A stretch of 64,000 nucleotides of DNA from Roseibium sp. TrichSKD4 (lineage in GTDB: Bacteria; Pseudomonadota; Alphaproteobacteria; Rhizobiales; Stappiaceae), in assembly GCF_000148725.1 (NCBI RefSeq), contig NZ_GL476320.1, positions 592,400-656,399 on the forward strand, written 5' to 3'. The position numbers were made by a program, and so were the translations under genes. Positions 34,879-43,903 of this stretch are shown piece after piece (position 1 is the first letter of the stretch; each line of letters starts with the position of its first letter). The notes beneath the pieces are model-generated. The model had not been told where the DNA came from. It searched no databases and saw only the letters and a program-made list of their open reading frames with translations.

Positions 34879-36282
34879 ATGACCAATCCACTTTTGGCTG
34901 TCGACAGCTACAAGCAGTCCCACTTCCTGCAATACCCGCCTGAGGCGCGGCGGATTTCGGCCTATGTCGAGGCGCGTCCCAACGACTTCTCCAAGGAAGT
35001 GTTGTTCTTCGGTCTGCAGGCCTTTTTGAAAAACGTGCTCTCAAAGCCGTTCACTCAAGAGGATATAGATCAAGCAGAGGTGATCTGCCGGGCGCATGGC
35101 GAACCGTTCAACCGGGCTGGTTGGGAAGTCATTTTGAAAAAGCATGGCGGATTGTTTCCGCTTGAAATCTCCGCACTTGAAGAAGGGAATGTTGTTCCAA
35201 GCGGTGTTCCGCTCATTCAGTTACAGAACACCGATGACCGCTTTCCGTGGCTGACAACCTGGATCGAAACTGGGTTGTTGCGCGCGATATGGTACCCCTC
35301 GACTGTTGCGACATTGTCGTTCAAATGCAAGGAGATCATCTATGCTGGGCTTCTGAAGACCTCGGAAGCGCCAGATGCACAAGTTCCCTTCAAGCTGCAT
35401 GACTTTGGCGCGCGCGGTGTCTCGTCTGCCGAAAGTGCGGCGCTGGGTGGCATGGCACATCTGGTGAACTTCGCCGGAACGGACACAATGGAAGCGCTTG
35501 GTGCGGCCATGACCTACTATGGCGGTGATGTGCCGGGTTACTCCATTCCGGCAGCTGAGCACTCGACCATGACAAGCTGGGGCCCCAATCGTGAGCGGGA
35601 TGCCTTTGCCAACATGCTGGACCAGTTCGCGGGCGAAGGGAAACTGGTTGCCGTGGTCTCCGACAGCTACGACCTGTTCCACGCAGTCGATACTATCTGG
35701 GGACAGGAGCTGAAGGACAAGGTTCTGGCCAGTAAGGGTACGATCGTGGTGCGGCCAGACAGCGGCGATCCTGTTGAAACACCGTTGAAGGTTCTGGAAA
35801 GCCTTTGGAACAGCTTTGGCGGGCGTGAAAACGCCAAGGGTTTCCGCGTTCTGAATGACGCCGTTCGCGTCATTCAGGGGGATGGTATGACCCTGTCGAC
35901 CATCAAGCAGCTGGTGGACAAGATGATCGCGGGAGGCTGGTCGCTGGACAACATGGCCTTCGGCATGGGGGCAGGCCTTTTGCAGAAGGTTAACCGTGAC
36001 ACGCTTAGCTTTGCCATGAAGGCAAACGCCATGCAGACAGCAGATGGTGACTGGGTGGACGTCAACAAGGCTCCGAAAACCGATGCCCGCAAGGCTTCGA
36101 AAGCCGGTCGTCAGGTTGTGGTGCAAGAAGGTGGCCAGCTGGTCAGCAAGGCGCTGGATGCTTCTAACGAAGCAGCTTCGCTTTTGAAGCCTGTGTTCCG
36201 AAATGGCGAGCTGCTTGCTGAAACGACCTTTGCAGACGTGCGCGAGCGGGCACAAACTGCGCTGGTTGCTCGGGTGTCCTGA
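34879..36282 (+). CDS. nadV: Nicotinamide phosphoribosyltransferase
   Basis: The 467-residue protein is NadV/NAMPT-like: it begins NPLLAVDSYKQSHFLQYP, and FKLHDFGARGVSSAESAALG, SIPAAEHSTMTSWG, VVSDSYDLFHAV and IVVRPDSGDP are phosphoribosyltransferase signatures of this family. It converts nicotinamide and PRPP to NMN. GAGGAG sits in front of the ATG. Together with the upstream nadM it forms the two-step salvage pathway. Confidence 0.94.
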   Translation: MTNPLLAVDSYKQSHFLQYPPEARRISAYVEARPNDFSKEVLFFGLQAFLKNVLSKPFTQEDIDQAEVICRAHGEPFNRAGWEVILKKHGGLFPLEISALEEGNVVPSGVPLIQLQNTDDRFPWLTTWIETGLLRAIWYPSTVATLSFKCKEIIYAGLLKTSEAPDAQVPFKLHDFGARGVSSAESAALGGMAHLVNFAGTDTMEALGAAMTYYGGDVPGYSIPAAEHSTMTSWGPNRERDAFANMLDQFAGEGKLVAVVSDSYDLFHAVDTIWGQELKDKVLASKGTIVVRPDSGDPVETPLKVLESLWNSFGGRENAKGFRVLNDAVRVIQGDGMTLSTIKQLVDKMIAGGWSLDNMAFGMGAGLLQKVNRDTLSFAMKANAMQTADGDWVDVNKAPKTDARKASKAGRQVVVQEGGQLVSKALDASNEAASLLKPVFRNGELLAETTFADVRERAQTALVARVS

Positions 36283-36320
36283 GCAGCCTTCAACGGAAAT
36301 GGGTCCGTCTGGCCTTTCGG

Positions 36321-37553
36321 TCAGGCGGACCTTTGCCAATCAGGCTCGAACGTCGTGGTTGAGCAGCCTGCGAAACGCGCCATCCGGTCCAGCTCGGCTT
36401 CCAGTTTTTTCAATCGGGCTTTGGACGGGCGAACGCCCAGCTCTGGCCAGAAGGCGCGGACATGCAACCGGTCTTCAGCTCGAAGCGCCTTCATGTCGAT
36501 CCGTCCAATCAAGCGATCGCCTTCCAGGACCGGAAAGACGTAGTAGCCGTATTGCCGCTTGGGTTCAGGCACGAACACCTCGATGCGATAGTGAAATCCG
36601 AACAGTCGCTCGGCGCGCTTACGGTCTCTCAGCGCAGGATCAAAGGGGGACAGAATGCGGACGCGTGATGTGGGTTCCGGCAGGTCGGCCAATTGATCCA
36701 GTGTTTCGGGAAACAGGAAGCTTTGTCTGGGCTTGTGGCCTGGCACCATCTCGATGTCCGCTTCGATGATCCTGCCGTCGGCAAGAGCCTTCTGGCACCA
36801 GTCCTTTGCCTCCGCTGGTGTGATCAAATCCCAGAATGCAGCGATTTCACCGGATGTTGCAAAGCCAAGACGGGCGAGCGCGTTTGTGGCCGCCCATTCA
36901 ATCGTCTCCGCTTCGTGTGGCACGTTGGATCGAATGTCCTGTGGAATCACCCGCTCGGAAAGATCATAAGCCTTCTGGAAATTGGTGCGGTGGCAGACCG
37001 CCAGTTCACCCGTTCGCCAGAGATATTCCAATGCTGTCTTGGATGGATGCCAGTCCCACCAGCCGCCGCTCTTGCGCTGTTCATTCTCGCCAACATCGCC
37101 GGAGGTGCAGGTGCCTGTTTCGGTGATCTGCTGCAAGACACCATCGATCTTGTCGAGAAAACCTTCGCGGCGCCATTTCTGCCAGCGCTCCGACAGTTTT
37201 TCCCGATGGCGGCGGAAATGCAGATGCCAATGGGGATAGAACTCGGTCGGGATGATGGACGCATCATGGGTCCAGTGCTCGAACAGGGCGCGGTCTTTCT
37301 CAAGCAGCTTTTTGAGCGCAGTTTCCTTGTAGGCGGGACGACGGGCAAACAGGATCATGTGGTGGGCACGGGCGACCGTGTTGATGCTGTCCACTTGAAC
37401 GAACCCGATCTGCCGGATCACGTTCAATAGGTCTTCACCCTTGGCAGGTCCTTTCGGGGCTTCCGCGAGGCCGTGCTTGTCGAGAAACAGGTGGCGAGCT
37501 TGCCGATTGTCGAGCCGGGGAAGGATTATACGAGTCATAGCAACAGCTAACAT
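36321..37553 (-). CDS. Winged-helix DNA glycosylase, YcaQ/AlkZ family
   Basis: The 410-residue protein belongs to the HTH_42 family of DNA glycosylases that unhook interstrand crosslinks. The catalytic QxD motif is present in IGFVQVDSINTVARAHH. Further family marks are HWTHDASIIPTEFYPHW, PFDPALRDRKRAERLFGFHY and GRIDMKALR. The ATG at 37553 and one five codons later (37538, MTRIILPRLDNRQ) are both possible; neither has a strong ribosome binding site. It is convergent with nadV. Confidence 0.82.
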   Translation of the reverse strand: MLAVAMTRIILPRLDNRQARHLFLDKHGLAEAPKGPAKGEDLLNVIRQIGFVQVDSINTVARAHHMILFARRPAYKETALKKLLEKDRALFEHWTHDASIIPTEFYPHWHLHFRRHREKLSERWQKWRREGFLDKIDGVLQQITETGTCTSGDVGENEQRKSGGWWDWHPSKTALEYLWRTGELAVCHRTNFQKAYDLSERVIPQDIRSNVPHEAETIEWAATNALARLGFATSGEIAAFWDLITPAEAKDWCQKALADGRIIEADIEMVPGHKPRQSFLFPETLDQLADLPEPTSRVRILSPFDPALRDRKRAERLFGFHYRIEVFVPEPKRQYGYYVFPVLEGDRLIGRIDMKALRAEDRLHVRAFWPELGVRPSKARLKKLEAELDRMARFAGCSTTTFEPDWQRSA

Positions 37554-37620
37554 TGTTCTTATTTTGTTCGCAATCCGAAAACCGCTTTTCTTTGCGTCAA
37601 TTCGCTTCTAGCCTGCGGTC

Positions 37621-38376
37621 ATGGAATTTCCGGATGTCTTTCTCGTTGCAGGTTTGATCTTTGTTGTCGCTGGTTTGGTGAAAGGACTGGTCGGCTTTGG
37701 TCTTCCAGCGCTCAGTCTCGGCCTTCTCACCCTCATCATGGGGCATCAGACAGCCATCACTCTCATTCTGGTGCCATCGCTGGTCACCAATTTCTGGCAG
37801 GCCTTTTCGGGCGGTAATTTCTCGGTCCTCGTGAAGCGCTTGTGGCTGTTTCTGGTCTTTGCTGCCGTCACCGTCTGGGCGGGTGCGTTGGTTCTGACCC
37901 GCCTTCAGGACGGGTGGTCCGAAACCCTGCTTGGAAGCCTCTTCATTCTCTATGCATTGCCGGGGCTTGCGGGATTGCAGCCGCGACTGTCACCATCGGC
38001 GGAACGCTGGCTCGCAGTCCCGCTTGGCTTGCTGAACGGTCTCTTTACCGGTTTGACCGGAACTTTCAATTTTCCCGGCGTTATCTATTTCCAGTCGTTA
38101 GGTCTGACTCGCGATGAACTGGTGCAGGCGATGGGGCTTTTGTTCCTGATCTCCACCGTCGCTCTGTGGCTATCCCTTTCGCGCGTCGGCTATCTGGAGG
38201 CCGATCAGTTGGGGCCGTCAGTCGTCATGATGCTTCCGACCTTCATCGGGGTTTATGTTGGCCAGCGGTTTCGGAAGGGGTTGAGCGAGAAGGCATTCCG
38301 GCGTGTCGTGTTGGCGACCATTCTGGGTCTGGGGCTTTATCTGTTTGCAGTCGGTGTTTCGGCTCTGCTTGGCTAA
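37621..38376 (+). CDS. TauE/SafE-family sulfite exporter-like permease
   Basis: The 251-residue protein is very hydrophobic, with about eight membrane helices and the family motif GLVKGLVGFGLPALSLGLL near the N-terminus, repeated more weakly at GLFTGLTGTFNFPG. TauE/SafE proteins move small organic or sulfur anions across the inner membrane. The substrate is not visible from context: the neighbours are a DNA glycosylase gene on the other strand and a PepSY gene. Confidence 0.85.
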   Translation: MEFPDVFLVAGLIFVVAGLVKGLVGFGLPALSLGLLTLIMGHQTAITLILVPSLVTNFWQAFSGGNFSVLVKRLWLFLVFAAVTVWAGALVLTRLQDGWSETLLGSLFILYALPGLAGLQPRLSPSAERWLAVPLGLLNGLFTGLTGTFNFPGVIYFQSLGLTRDELVQAMGLLFLISTVALWLSLSRVGYLEADQLGPSVVMMLPTFIGVYVGQRFRKGLSEKAFRRVVLATILGLGLYLFAVGVSALLG

Positions 38377-38477
38377 CTTACAAAAATGTAAAACTCACGC
38401 CCGGCGCCTGTCAGGTGGGCGGAATATCTCTTTTGTCATCGGCGGACGAAAAGCCGGCAACCTAAGGAGATTGATTG

Positions 38478-38879
38478 ATGAAAACCCTTCGTACCTTGCT
38501 TATCGCTACTTCCCTGACAGCGGTTGGTGTTTCAGGTGTTGCACTTGCTCAAAGCTCAAATTCTCAACCTCTCGATGTTTCGCAGGCGAGCGTTTCCATG
38601 GAACAGGCGACCCAGATTGCACTTGCTGAAGTTGATGGCATCGTGAGCGAAATCGAGCTTGAATCCGAGCGTGGTGAGCTGGTCTATGAAATCGAAATTG
38701 AATCGGCAGACAGTGAAACAGAAGTCACGATTAACGCTAAAAGTGGCGAAATCGTTTCGGTCGAAAAGGATGATGACGGTTTTGGCTGGGGACGGGATGA
38801 TGATGACGACGACGATGATTATCGCCGCGGTGGAAAGGATCGGGATGACAAAAATGGTGCTGCCACCACTGTCCAGTAA
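38478..38879 (+). CDS. Secreted PepSY-domain protein with poly-aspartate tail
   Basis: The ATG at 38478 follows AAGGAG. The 133-residue product has a signal peptide (cleavage near GVALA-QSS), one PepSY domain (SMEQATQIALAEVDGIVSEI and onwards to INAKSGEIVSVEKDD), and a tail with eight aspartates in a row (GRDDDDDDDDYRRGG). It precedes a two-component system in the same direction. PepSY proteins next to sensor kinases are common and may bind the sensor or a cation, so a periplasmic co-sensor role is inferred. Confidence 0.85.
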   Translation: MKTLRTLLIATSLTAVGVSGVALAQSSNSQPLDVSQASVSMEQATQIALAEVDGIVSEIELESERGELVYEIEIESADSETEVTINAKSGEIVSVEKDDDGFGWGRDDDDDDDDYRRGGKDRDDKNGAATTVQ

Positions 38880-39039
38880 GGCGATGGACAATTGACCTTT
38901 TGCAGTCAATTCCCGCAGTTCGGATGACATGTCCGGGCTGCGGTCCCGTATTTGGAATTGACCCTTTCAGCAATGCTATGCATCAAACGGACAAAATGAC
39001 CGGACATTTATCCACTCGGCAGACGGAGCACGCGACACT

Positions 39040-39720
39040 ATGCGATTGATGGTTCTGGAAGATGATCCGGAAATTGGTCAGTGGGTCTATGATGGTTTGA
39101 CCCGCGAAGGCCATGTGGTCGACTGGCTCAAGGATGGCCGGGAAGCGCTCGCCGCTGGTTCCATCAACTCTTATGACGTTCTGATCCTGGATCGCATGAC
39201 GCCAGGTCTGGACGGTCTGTCCGTACTCAAGGCGCTTCGGGCTGCCAAGGTGGCGACGCCTGTGCTGTTTCTGACCGCGATGGGCGATGTAGACGATCGG
39301 GTCGAGGGATTGGAAGCGGGGGGAGATGACTATCTCGCCAAGCCATTTGCGTTTTCAGAACTCAAGGCCCGTGTGGGTGCGCTCGGGCGTCGGTCTTCGT
39401 TTGCCTCTGAGCAAACAGAAACCACCAAGTTGAACGTGAAAGACATTGAGCTCGATTTGTTACGGCGCAAGTGTACCCGGGCCGGTCAGGATGTTGATCT
39501 TAATGGCAAGGAGTTTGCCCTGCTCGAAGCCCTGATCCGATCCAACGGGCGAATCCAGACACGCAACATGCTGTTGGAAAAGGTCTGGAACATGAACTTT
39601 GATCCAACGACCAGCGTGGTGGAAACGCATATCAGTCGTCTTCGTGGCAAGATCGAGAAACCGTTTGGAGATACCGTGATACGAACGGTCCGAGGTGCTG
39701 GTTATGTCATTGAGGACTGA
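39040..39720 (+). CDS. OmpR-family response regulator
   Basis: The 226-residue protein has a receiver domain (acidic pocket around LEDDPEIG, phospho-acceptor Asp51 in LILDRMTPG, conserved Lys101 in LAKPFAF) and a C-terminal winged helix (LNGKEFALLEALIRSNGRIQ, VETHISRLRGKI). It pairs with the kinase gene, whose start overlaps its end by 17 bases. The targets are unknown; the PepSY gene just upstream is a natural candidate. Confidence 0.93.
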   Translation: MRLMVLEDDPEIGQWVYDGLTREGHVVDWLKDGREALAAGSINSYDVLILDRMTPGLDGLSVLKALRAAKVATPVLFLTAMGDVDDRVEGLEAGGDDYLAKPFAFSELKARVGALGRRSSFASEQTETTKLNVKDIELDLLRRKCTRAGQDVDLNGKEFALLEALIRSNGRIQTRNMLLEKVWNMNFDPTTSVVETHISRLRGKIEKPFGDTVIRTVRGAGYVIED

Positions 39721-41089
39721 GATCAAAGGGCTATTCAGATCAAGTGCGCTAAGGCTTTCCTTGGCGCTTTCTGTGCTTTTTGTTCTGATCCTTTTGGTTG
39801 CAGGTGGTGTTGCGCAGTATCTCTTGTCTGAGGCACTGGAAGATCAAATTGATGATGACCTGAAGGTTCGTTTTGAAGCGCTGGCCGTCCAAATCACCCA
39901 AAGCCTCGATGGCGAAGATGATGACGATGAGCCAGAGTTTGAGATTGATCTTTTTGGCGACCCACGTCGGTCCGATGATCTGATCTTTTTCGCCAGCTTT
40001 CAAACCCGGTCCGGCGCTACGCTGGGGTTTTCCCCTCGAAGACTGTTTTCAAAAAACGGTTACCGCACGATCCCCTTGAAGGTGGAAGCTAGCGAGGATG
40101 AAGTCAGCCTTTGGCGCATTTATACCGGGCCTGCGGCTGGTGGCCGACTCACTGTTGCGCAGCGCTGGGATACGGCAGAAGACTTGTTGGAGCTGCTGCC
40201 CGGTGCCTTCATTGCAGCTGGGGCAATTGCGACCGTGCTCACGATTAGCGCCGGAATTGGATTCGGGTATGTCGCCCAACGCCGTCTTGGAAAAATAACC
40301 CGCGTGCTTGATGAGATCGCTGAGGGCAATTTGAGCGCACGTGTTGGGGCACTCGGACGACGAGATGACCTTAGTGATCTGGCGTCCCACATCGATGCGA
40401 CGACGGATCGTTTGGAGGTGTTGTTGCGGCAAACTCGCGAGTTGTCCGTCAATATCGCACACGATTTAAAAACCCCATTGACCCGTCTTCGAGTTCGGCT
40501 CGAAGCGCTGGCGCTTGAAAATGAAGAAGGGCGGGCAGGTGAAACGGCTGAGCATGCCTTGGCCGAGCTTGACCGCATCCTGATCACCTTTGACGCTATT
40601 CTGCAGATTGCCTGCATGGATGCCGGAGCAAGCAAAAAGCGTTTTGAAGATGTCGACCTGGTCCAGCTGGCAAACGAGCTTTCGGACGCCTACAGCGCGG
40701 TTATTGAGGACAACGGCTTTCGTTTTGAGTTTGAAAGCACAGTTCCGGCCGCAACAGTGCGCGCCGACCCCGCACTTTTAAAGCAAGCCATTGCCAACCT
40801 TATCGAAAATGCACTGCGCTATAGTGTGCCCGGTGGGGCAATTCGGTTGATTGTGAACTCGAACAGCATTTCCGTTGCAGACGAGGGACCCGGAATTCCC
40901 GATGAACATAAGCTGAGGGTGTTGAAACCGTTCATACGTTTGGACGATGCCCGGTCAAATGGCGGATTCGGGCTGGGGCTTGCGCTCGTTCAATCTGTTG
41001 CCCAGCTTCATAAGGCCGATGTTGTCTTGGCGGATACAAAAAAGGTCGCGTCAGTTGGACTGACAACATCGCTCGTTTTCAAGGCGTGA
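39704..41089 (+). CDS. Sensor histidine kinase
   Basis: The 461-residue kinase starts inside the response-regulator gene, so translation is coupled. Membrane helices lie at about 18-40 and 166-190 and enclose a periplasmic loop with an acidic patch (GEDDDDEPEFEID). HAMP and HisKA follow, with the phospho-acceptor His253 in NIAHDLKTPLTRLR. The ATPase domain has LIENALRYS, VADEGPGIP and GGFGLGLALVQS. The acidic loop, together with the poly-Asp PepSY protein, suggests sensing of a cation or cationic compound, but this is inference. Confidence 0.92.
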   Translation: MSLRTEIKGLFRSSALRLSLALSVLFVLILLVAGGVAQYLLSEALEDQIDDDLKVRFEALAVQITQSLDGEDDDDEPEFEIDLFGDPRRSDDLIFFASFQTRSGATLGFSPRRLFSKNGYRTIPLKVEASEDEVSLWRIYTGPAAGGRLTVAQRWDTAEDLLELLPGAFIAAGAIATVLTISAGIGFGYVAQRRLGKITRVLDEIAEGNLSARVGALGRRDDLSDLASHIDATTDRLEVLLRQTRELSVNIAHDLKTPLTRLRVRLEALALENEEGRAGETAEHALAELDRILITFDAILQIACMDAGASKKRFEDVDLVQLANELSDAYSAVIEDNGFRFEFESTVPAATVRADPALLKQAIANLIENALRYSVPGGAIRLIVNSNSISVADEGPGIPDEHKLRVLKPFIRLDDARSNGGFGLGLALVQSVAQLHKADVVLADTKKVASVGLTTSLVFKA

Positions 41090-41209
41090 GCGCATTTTCC
41101 TTTCAGCAATTGCCTGTCTGACATTTTTGTAAGGTTGGAGACAGGCATCGGTCATCTCGGCTCTCCATATCAGGTGTATCGAAAGATCACGCAGAGGAGA
41201 TGAAAAGAG

Positions 41210-41428
41210 ATGATGAGCAAACGTGAACGCACCATATTCATGATCGCCGGTCTTGTTGTTGGCCTGATCATTATGCCGATTGCCTTCGCCTTCGGCATCG
41301 CGGTTATCGGTGTTGGGTTTTTGGCAGCTTGTGCGAATTCAATGATATCAATGGCCGAAAGCTGGTGGAACAAGGCGAAGCCAGAGCCAAAGACAGAGAT
41401 GCACCATACAGATGCACCAGCCGCTTGA
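41210..41428 (+). CDS. Small membrane protein of unknown function
   Basis: GAGGAGATG lies shortly upstream of the ATG. The 72-residue product has one long or two short membrane helices (IFMIAGLVVGLIIMPIAFAF and GIAVIGVGFLAACANS) and a hydrophilic C-terminal tail. It is encoded 120 bases after the kinase gene and followed by a clear terminator. I do not recognise the family. Confidence 0.65.
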   Translation: MMSKRERTIFMIAGLVVGLIIMPIAFAFGIAVIGVGFLAACANSMISMAESWWNKAKPEPKTEMHHTDAPAA

Positions 41429-41444
41429 TGGTGAGACAGAACGT

Positions 41445-41472
41445 AAAACGGGAGCCAGTTGGCTCCCGTTTT
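41445..41472. terminator. Terminator behind the small membrane protein gene
   Basis: AAAACGGGAGCC (41445-41456) pairs perfectly with GGCTCCCGTTTT (41461-41472) around AGTT. It lies between convergent genes and could serve both strands. Confidence 0.92.
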
Positions 41473-41494
41473 CGTTTGAAATGACGATTGTTTT

Positions 41495-42526
41495 TTACTT
41501 TGCAGTCATGCGGGATGAGCGACCTTGAGGCCCACTGGCCTGCGCCTTGTTGGCCCATTGATAGGACTGCCGTTCCTCAGTTGGCGTGCAGAGAAACCGC
41601 TCCCGGTAGCATTTGGTGAAGTGTGAGGTGGAGGCAAAACCACAGGCCAAAGCGACATCCAGCACAGGACGGCTGGTCCGGCGCAACAGGTCGCGCGCGG
41701 TTTCAAGCCGTAGACGCAGATAATACTGGCCCGGCGTGCAATTGAAGTGGCGGCGGAACAGGCGTTCCAACTGGCGTGGAGAGAGGCTCACCGTCATGGC
41801 TAGCTGCTGGCAGCTCAGCGGATCCTCAATGTGGAGGTCCATGATACGGATTGCATCAAGAATCTTGGCGTTGGAGATGCCGGTACGCGCTTCAATGTCA
41901 TGACGCTGGGCGGATTCGCCGGACCGCATGTTCTGATAAAGAGAGATTTCGGAAATCTCATGTGCGAGATACGCGCCATGCTGGATCGCAATCAGTCGCA
42001 GCATCATGTCGAGTGACGCCATTCCGCCCGCACAGGTGATGCAATTGCGATCAATCGCAAAAATGTCCGACGTCACTTCAACATCCGGGAACTCTTCGCG
42101 CAAGGACCGAAGGTTCTCCCAGTGAATTGTGCACCGCCGTCCATCAAGCAGGTTATAGCGAGCGAGGAGGTAGGCTCCGGTACAGACTGCCCCAAAGGTA
42201 CGACCCATGGCATTTAGCCGGCGAAGGCGTTTTCCCAGCTCTGGATCGAGGGGGAGGCGCTCAACATCCAGACCACTGCAGACCAGTGTTACATCCGCGT
42301 CATCAAGTTCTTTGATGGATTTATCGACGTTAATCTGGCAGCCATTGCTGGCTGTTACGGGATTTCCGTCCATTGAGTATGTTGTCCATTGGTAAAATGG
42401 ACGGCCCAATAGGCGGTTAGACAATCGTAGTGGTTCCACGACCGACGAAAATGCAATCATCGAAAATCGGTCAGTGACAACGAGTGCTATTGTTTGACCT
42501 GGTTCTTCTTTTTGGTTGTCTCGCAT
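41495..42526 (-). CDS. GlxA/GbdR-type AraC-family regulator with glutaminase-like sensor domain
   Basis: The 343-residue protein has an N-terminal DJ-1/PfpI-like (class I amidotransferase) domain (FSSVVEPLRLSNRL, GAVCTGAYLLARYNLLDGRR, IHWENL, FAIDRNCITCAGG) and a C-terminal AraC helix-turn-helix pair (MTVSLSPRQLERLFRRHF, VALACGFASTSHFTKCYRER). This architecture is shared with GbdR, the glycine betaine/dimethylglycine regulator, and other carnitine and choline regulators. It is a candidate controller of the methyl-transfer genes at 18-30 kb, but it is not adjacent to them and its ligand is unknown. Confidence 0.82.
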   Translation of the reverse strand: MRDNQKEEPGQTIALVVTDRFSMIAFSSVVEPLRLSNRLLGRPFYQWTTYSMDGNPVTASNGCQINVDKSIKELDDADVTLVCSGLDVERLPLDPELGKRLRRLNAMGRTFGAVCTGAYLLARYNLLDGRRCTIHWENLRSLREEFPDVEVTSDIFAIDRNCITCAGGMASLDMMLRLIAIQHGAYLAHEISEISLYQNMRSGESAQRHDIEARTGISNAKILDAIRIMDLHIEDPLSCQQLAMTVSLSPRQLERLFRRHFNCTPGQYYLRLRLETARDLLRRTSRPVLDVALACGFASTSHFTKCYRERFLCTPTEERQSYQWANKAQASGPQGRSSRMTAK

Positions 42527-42867
42527 TTACTTGCTTCCCGCGCCGAAGGTGCAGTAATATTTTTTTTTTCTTTAGCAACACTGATCTCTTTTTAAGAAGC
42601 TGTCAAACAAAAAACATGTGATCACATTGTATTCGATTGTGAGTGTGATTGTTGCGTTGCACCTAACTCTAGGGTTGAGTTAGCGTGTCTGGATTGGGAG
42701 CCGGCAGGTCTGATGAGTAGCTTGGGCAATTTGCTGGACGTGCGATATTGAGATCGTTATTCCTCATTGCGCGCTCGTTGGAGGTTGGTTTTGCTTCAAG
42801 TCAATGCTGACCGGGTGCTAAGTGGTAGGAAAACTATGCTCCTGCTTGTGAATAGAAAGCGAAACAT
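42527..42867. promoter_or_regulatory. Divergent gap between the GlxA-type regulator and the ferredoxin-NADP reductase
   Basis: These 341 bases hold no gene. The first part, next to the regulator, is AT-rich and contains an unbroken run of nine T, probably the regulator's promoter. I see no clear operator. Confidence 0.3.
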
Positions 42868-43680
42868 ATGAATGCCCTTGCCAAGCCTGCTGATTTGCAG
42901 GCCGTCGCCCCAGCCGGTGTGTTTGTTGAAGAGGTGAAATCCGTTCAGCATTATACGGATCGGCTTTTCAAATTCCGCATGACCCGACCATCGAGCTTCC
43001 GCTTCCGGTCCGGCGAGTTTGTCATGATTGGCTTGATGCTTGACGGCAAGCCGCTTTACCGCGCCTATTCCATTGCAAGCCCTGCCTGGGACGAGGAGCT
43101 GGAGTTCTTTTCCATCAAGGTTCCGGACGGACCTTTGACGTCGCATCTGCAAAAGATTCAGCCGGGCGACGCTGTGTTGATGAAAAAGAAGCCGACGGGA
43201 ACGCTGGTCAATGACGCACTGATCCCGGGCAAACGCGTTTACATGTTCTCAACCGGCACCGGCATTGCACCGTTTGCCAGCCTGATCCGGGATCCGGATA
43301 CGTACGAGAAGTTCGATCAGGTGATCTTGACCCATACTTGTCGGGAAGTGGCAGAACTGAAGTATGGCGAGCAATTGGTGGAAGAGACACTAAGTGACCC
43401 GTTGATCGGCGAATACGCGCAAGACAAACTGGTTCATTATACCTCCGTTACGCGCGAAGATTTTCCGCGCATTGGCCGCATCACTGACCTGATTGAAGGC
43501 GGCAAATTGTTTGAAGACCTCGGGGTGCCGCCGCTGGACCCTGCCATCGACCGTGGCATGATCTGTGGGTCAATGGATATGCTGCGTGATACCAAGGCGC
43601 TGCTTGAAAAAGCAGGTTTGAACGAAGGGGCAAACAACAAGCCTGCTGAGTTCGTGGTTGAGCGGGCGTTTGTTGGGTAA
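42868..43680 (+). CDS. fpr: Ferredoxin-NADP+ reductase
   Basis: The 270-residue flavoprotein has the FAD-binding motif YRAYSIASPAWDEELEFF, the NADP segment VYMFSTGTGIAPFASLIRDP and the nucleotide-binding GMICGSMDMLRDTKALL. It moves electrons between NADPH and ferredoxin or flavodoxin. It is a stand-alone gene. The corrinoid activase at 23886-25919 needs low-potential electrons, so this reductase could in principle feed it, but nothing in the sequence ties them together. Confidence 0.9.
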   Translation: MNALAKPADLQAVAPAGVFVEEVKSVQHYTDRLFKFRMTRPSSFRFRSGEFVMIGLMLDGKPLYRAYSIASPAWDEELEFFSIKVPDGPLTSHLQKIQPGDAVLMKKKPTGTLVNDALIPGKRVYMFSTGTGIAPFASLIRDPDTYEKFDQVILTHTCREVAELKYGEQLVEETLSDPLIGEYAQDKLVHYTSVTREDFPRIGRITDLIEGGKLFEDLGVPPLDPAIDRGMICGSMDMLRDTKALLEKAGLNEGANNKPAEFVVERAFVG

Positions 43681-43800
43681 ATAGGTTCGCTTCCCGCACC
43701 TGTTGTTTTGCCAAGTAGATTCGCAATGGCAGCAAAAACAGCGTTTGCAAGCAGGATATTGTCATAAAACGGGGGGGGTCAGGACCTTCCGTTGGATAAC

Positions 43801-43845
43801 GCTGAATGATGTGGCGAAAAACCACATAAATTGCAGCCATTCAGC
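43801..43845. promoter_or_regulatory. Nested hairpin in front of the sugar cluster
   Basis: GCTGAATG (43801-43808) pairs with CATTCAGC (43838-43845) and encloses a second stem ATGTGG/CCACAT (43809-43814, 43822-43827) with a ten-base bulge. It lies about 60 bases before the NeuB-like start. It could be an mRNA leader structure, an operator or a weak terminator for fpr. Confidence 0.5.
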
Positions 43846-43903
43846 ATGAGTCTCTGCTAACCTCATTGGAGTGTTGCTGTGTATTAAAGAGACTCGACCG
43901 TCC

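Noticed and set aside
35221-36339. Long open frame (372 codons) antisense to nadV
   Set aside because: It mirrors the coding bias of nadV; the product resembles no family and the sense gene is certain.
43773-43781. G-run (eight to nine G) near the nonulosonate cluster as a phase-variation tract
   Set aside because: It lies in an intergenic gap well upstream of the start and not in a coding frame; a promoter effect cannot be judged from one sequence.
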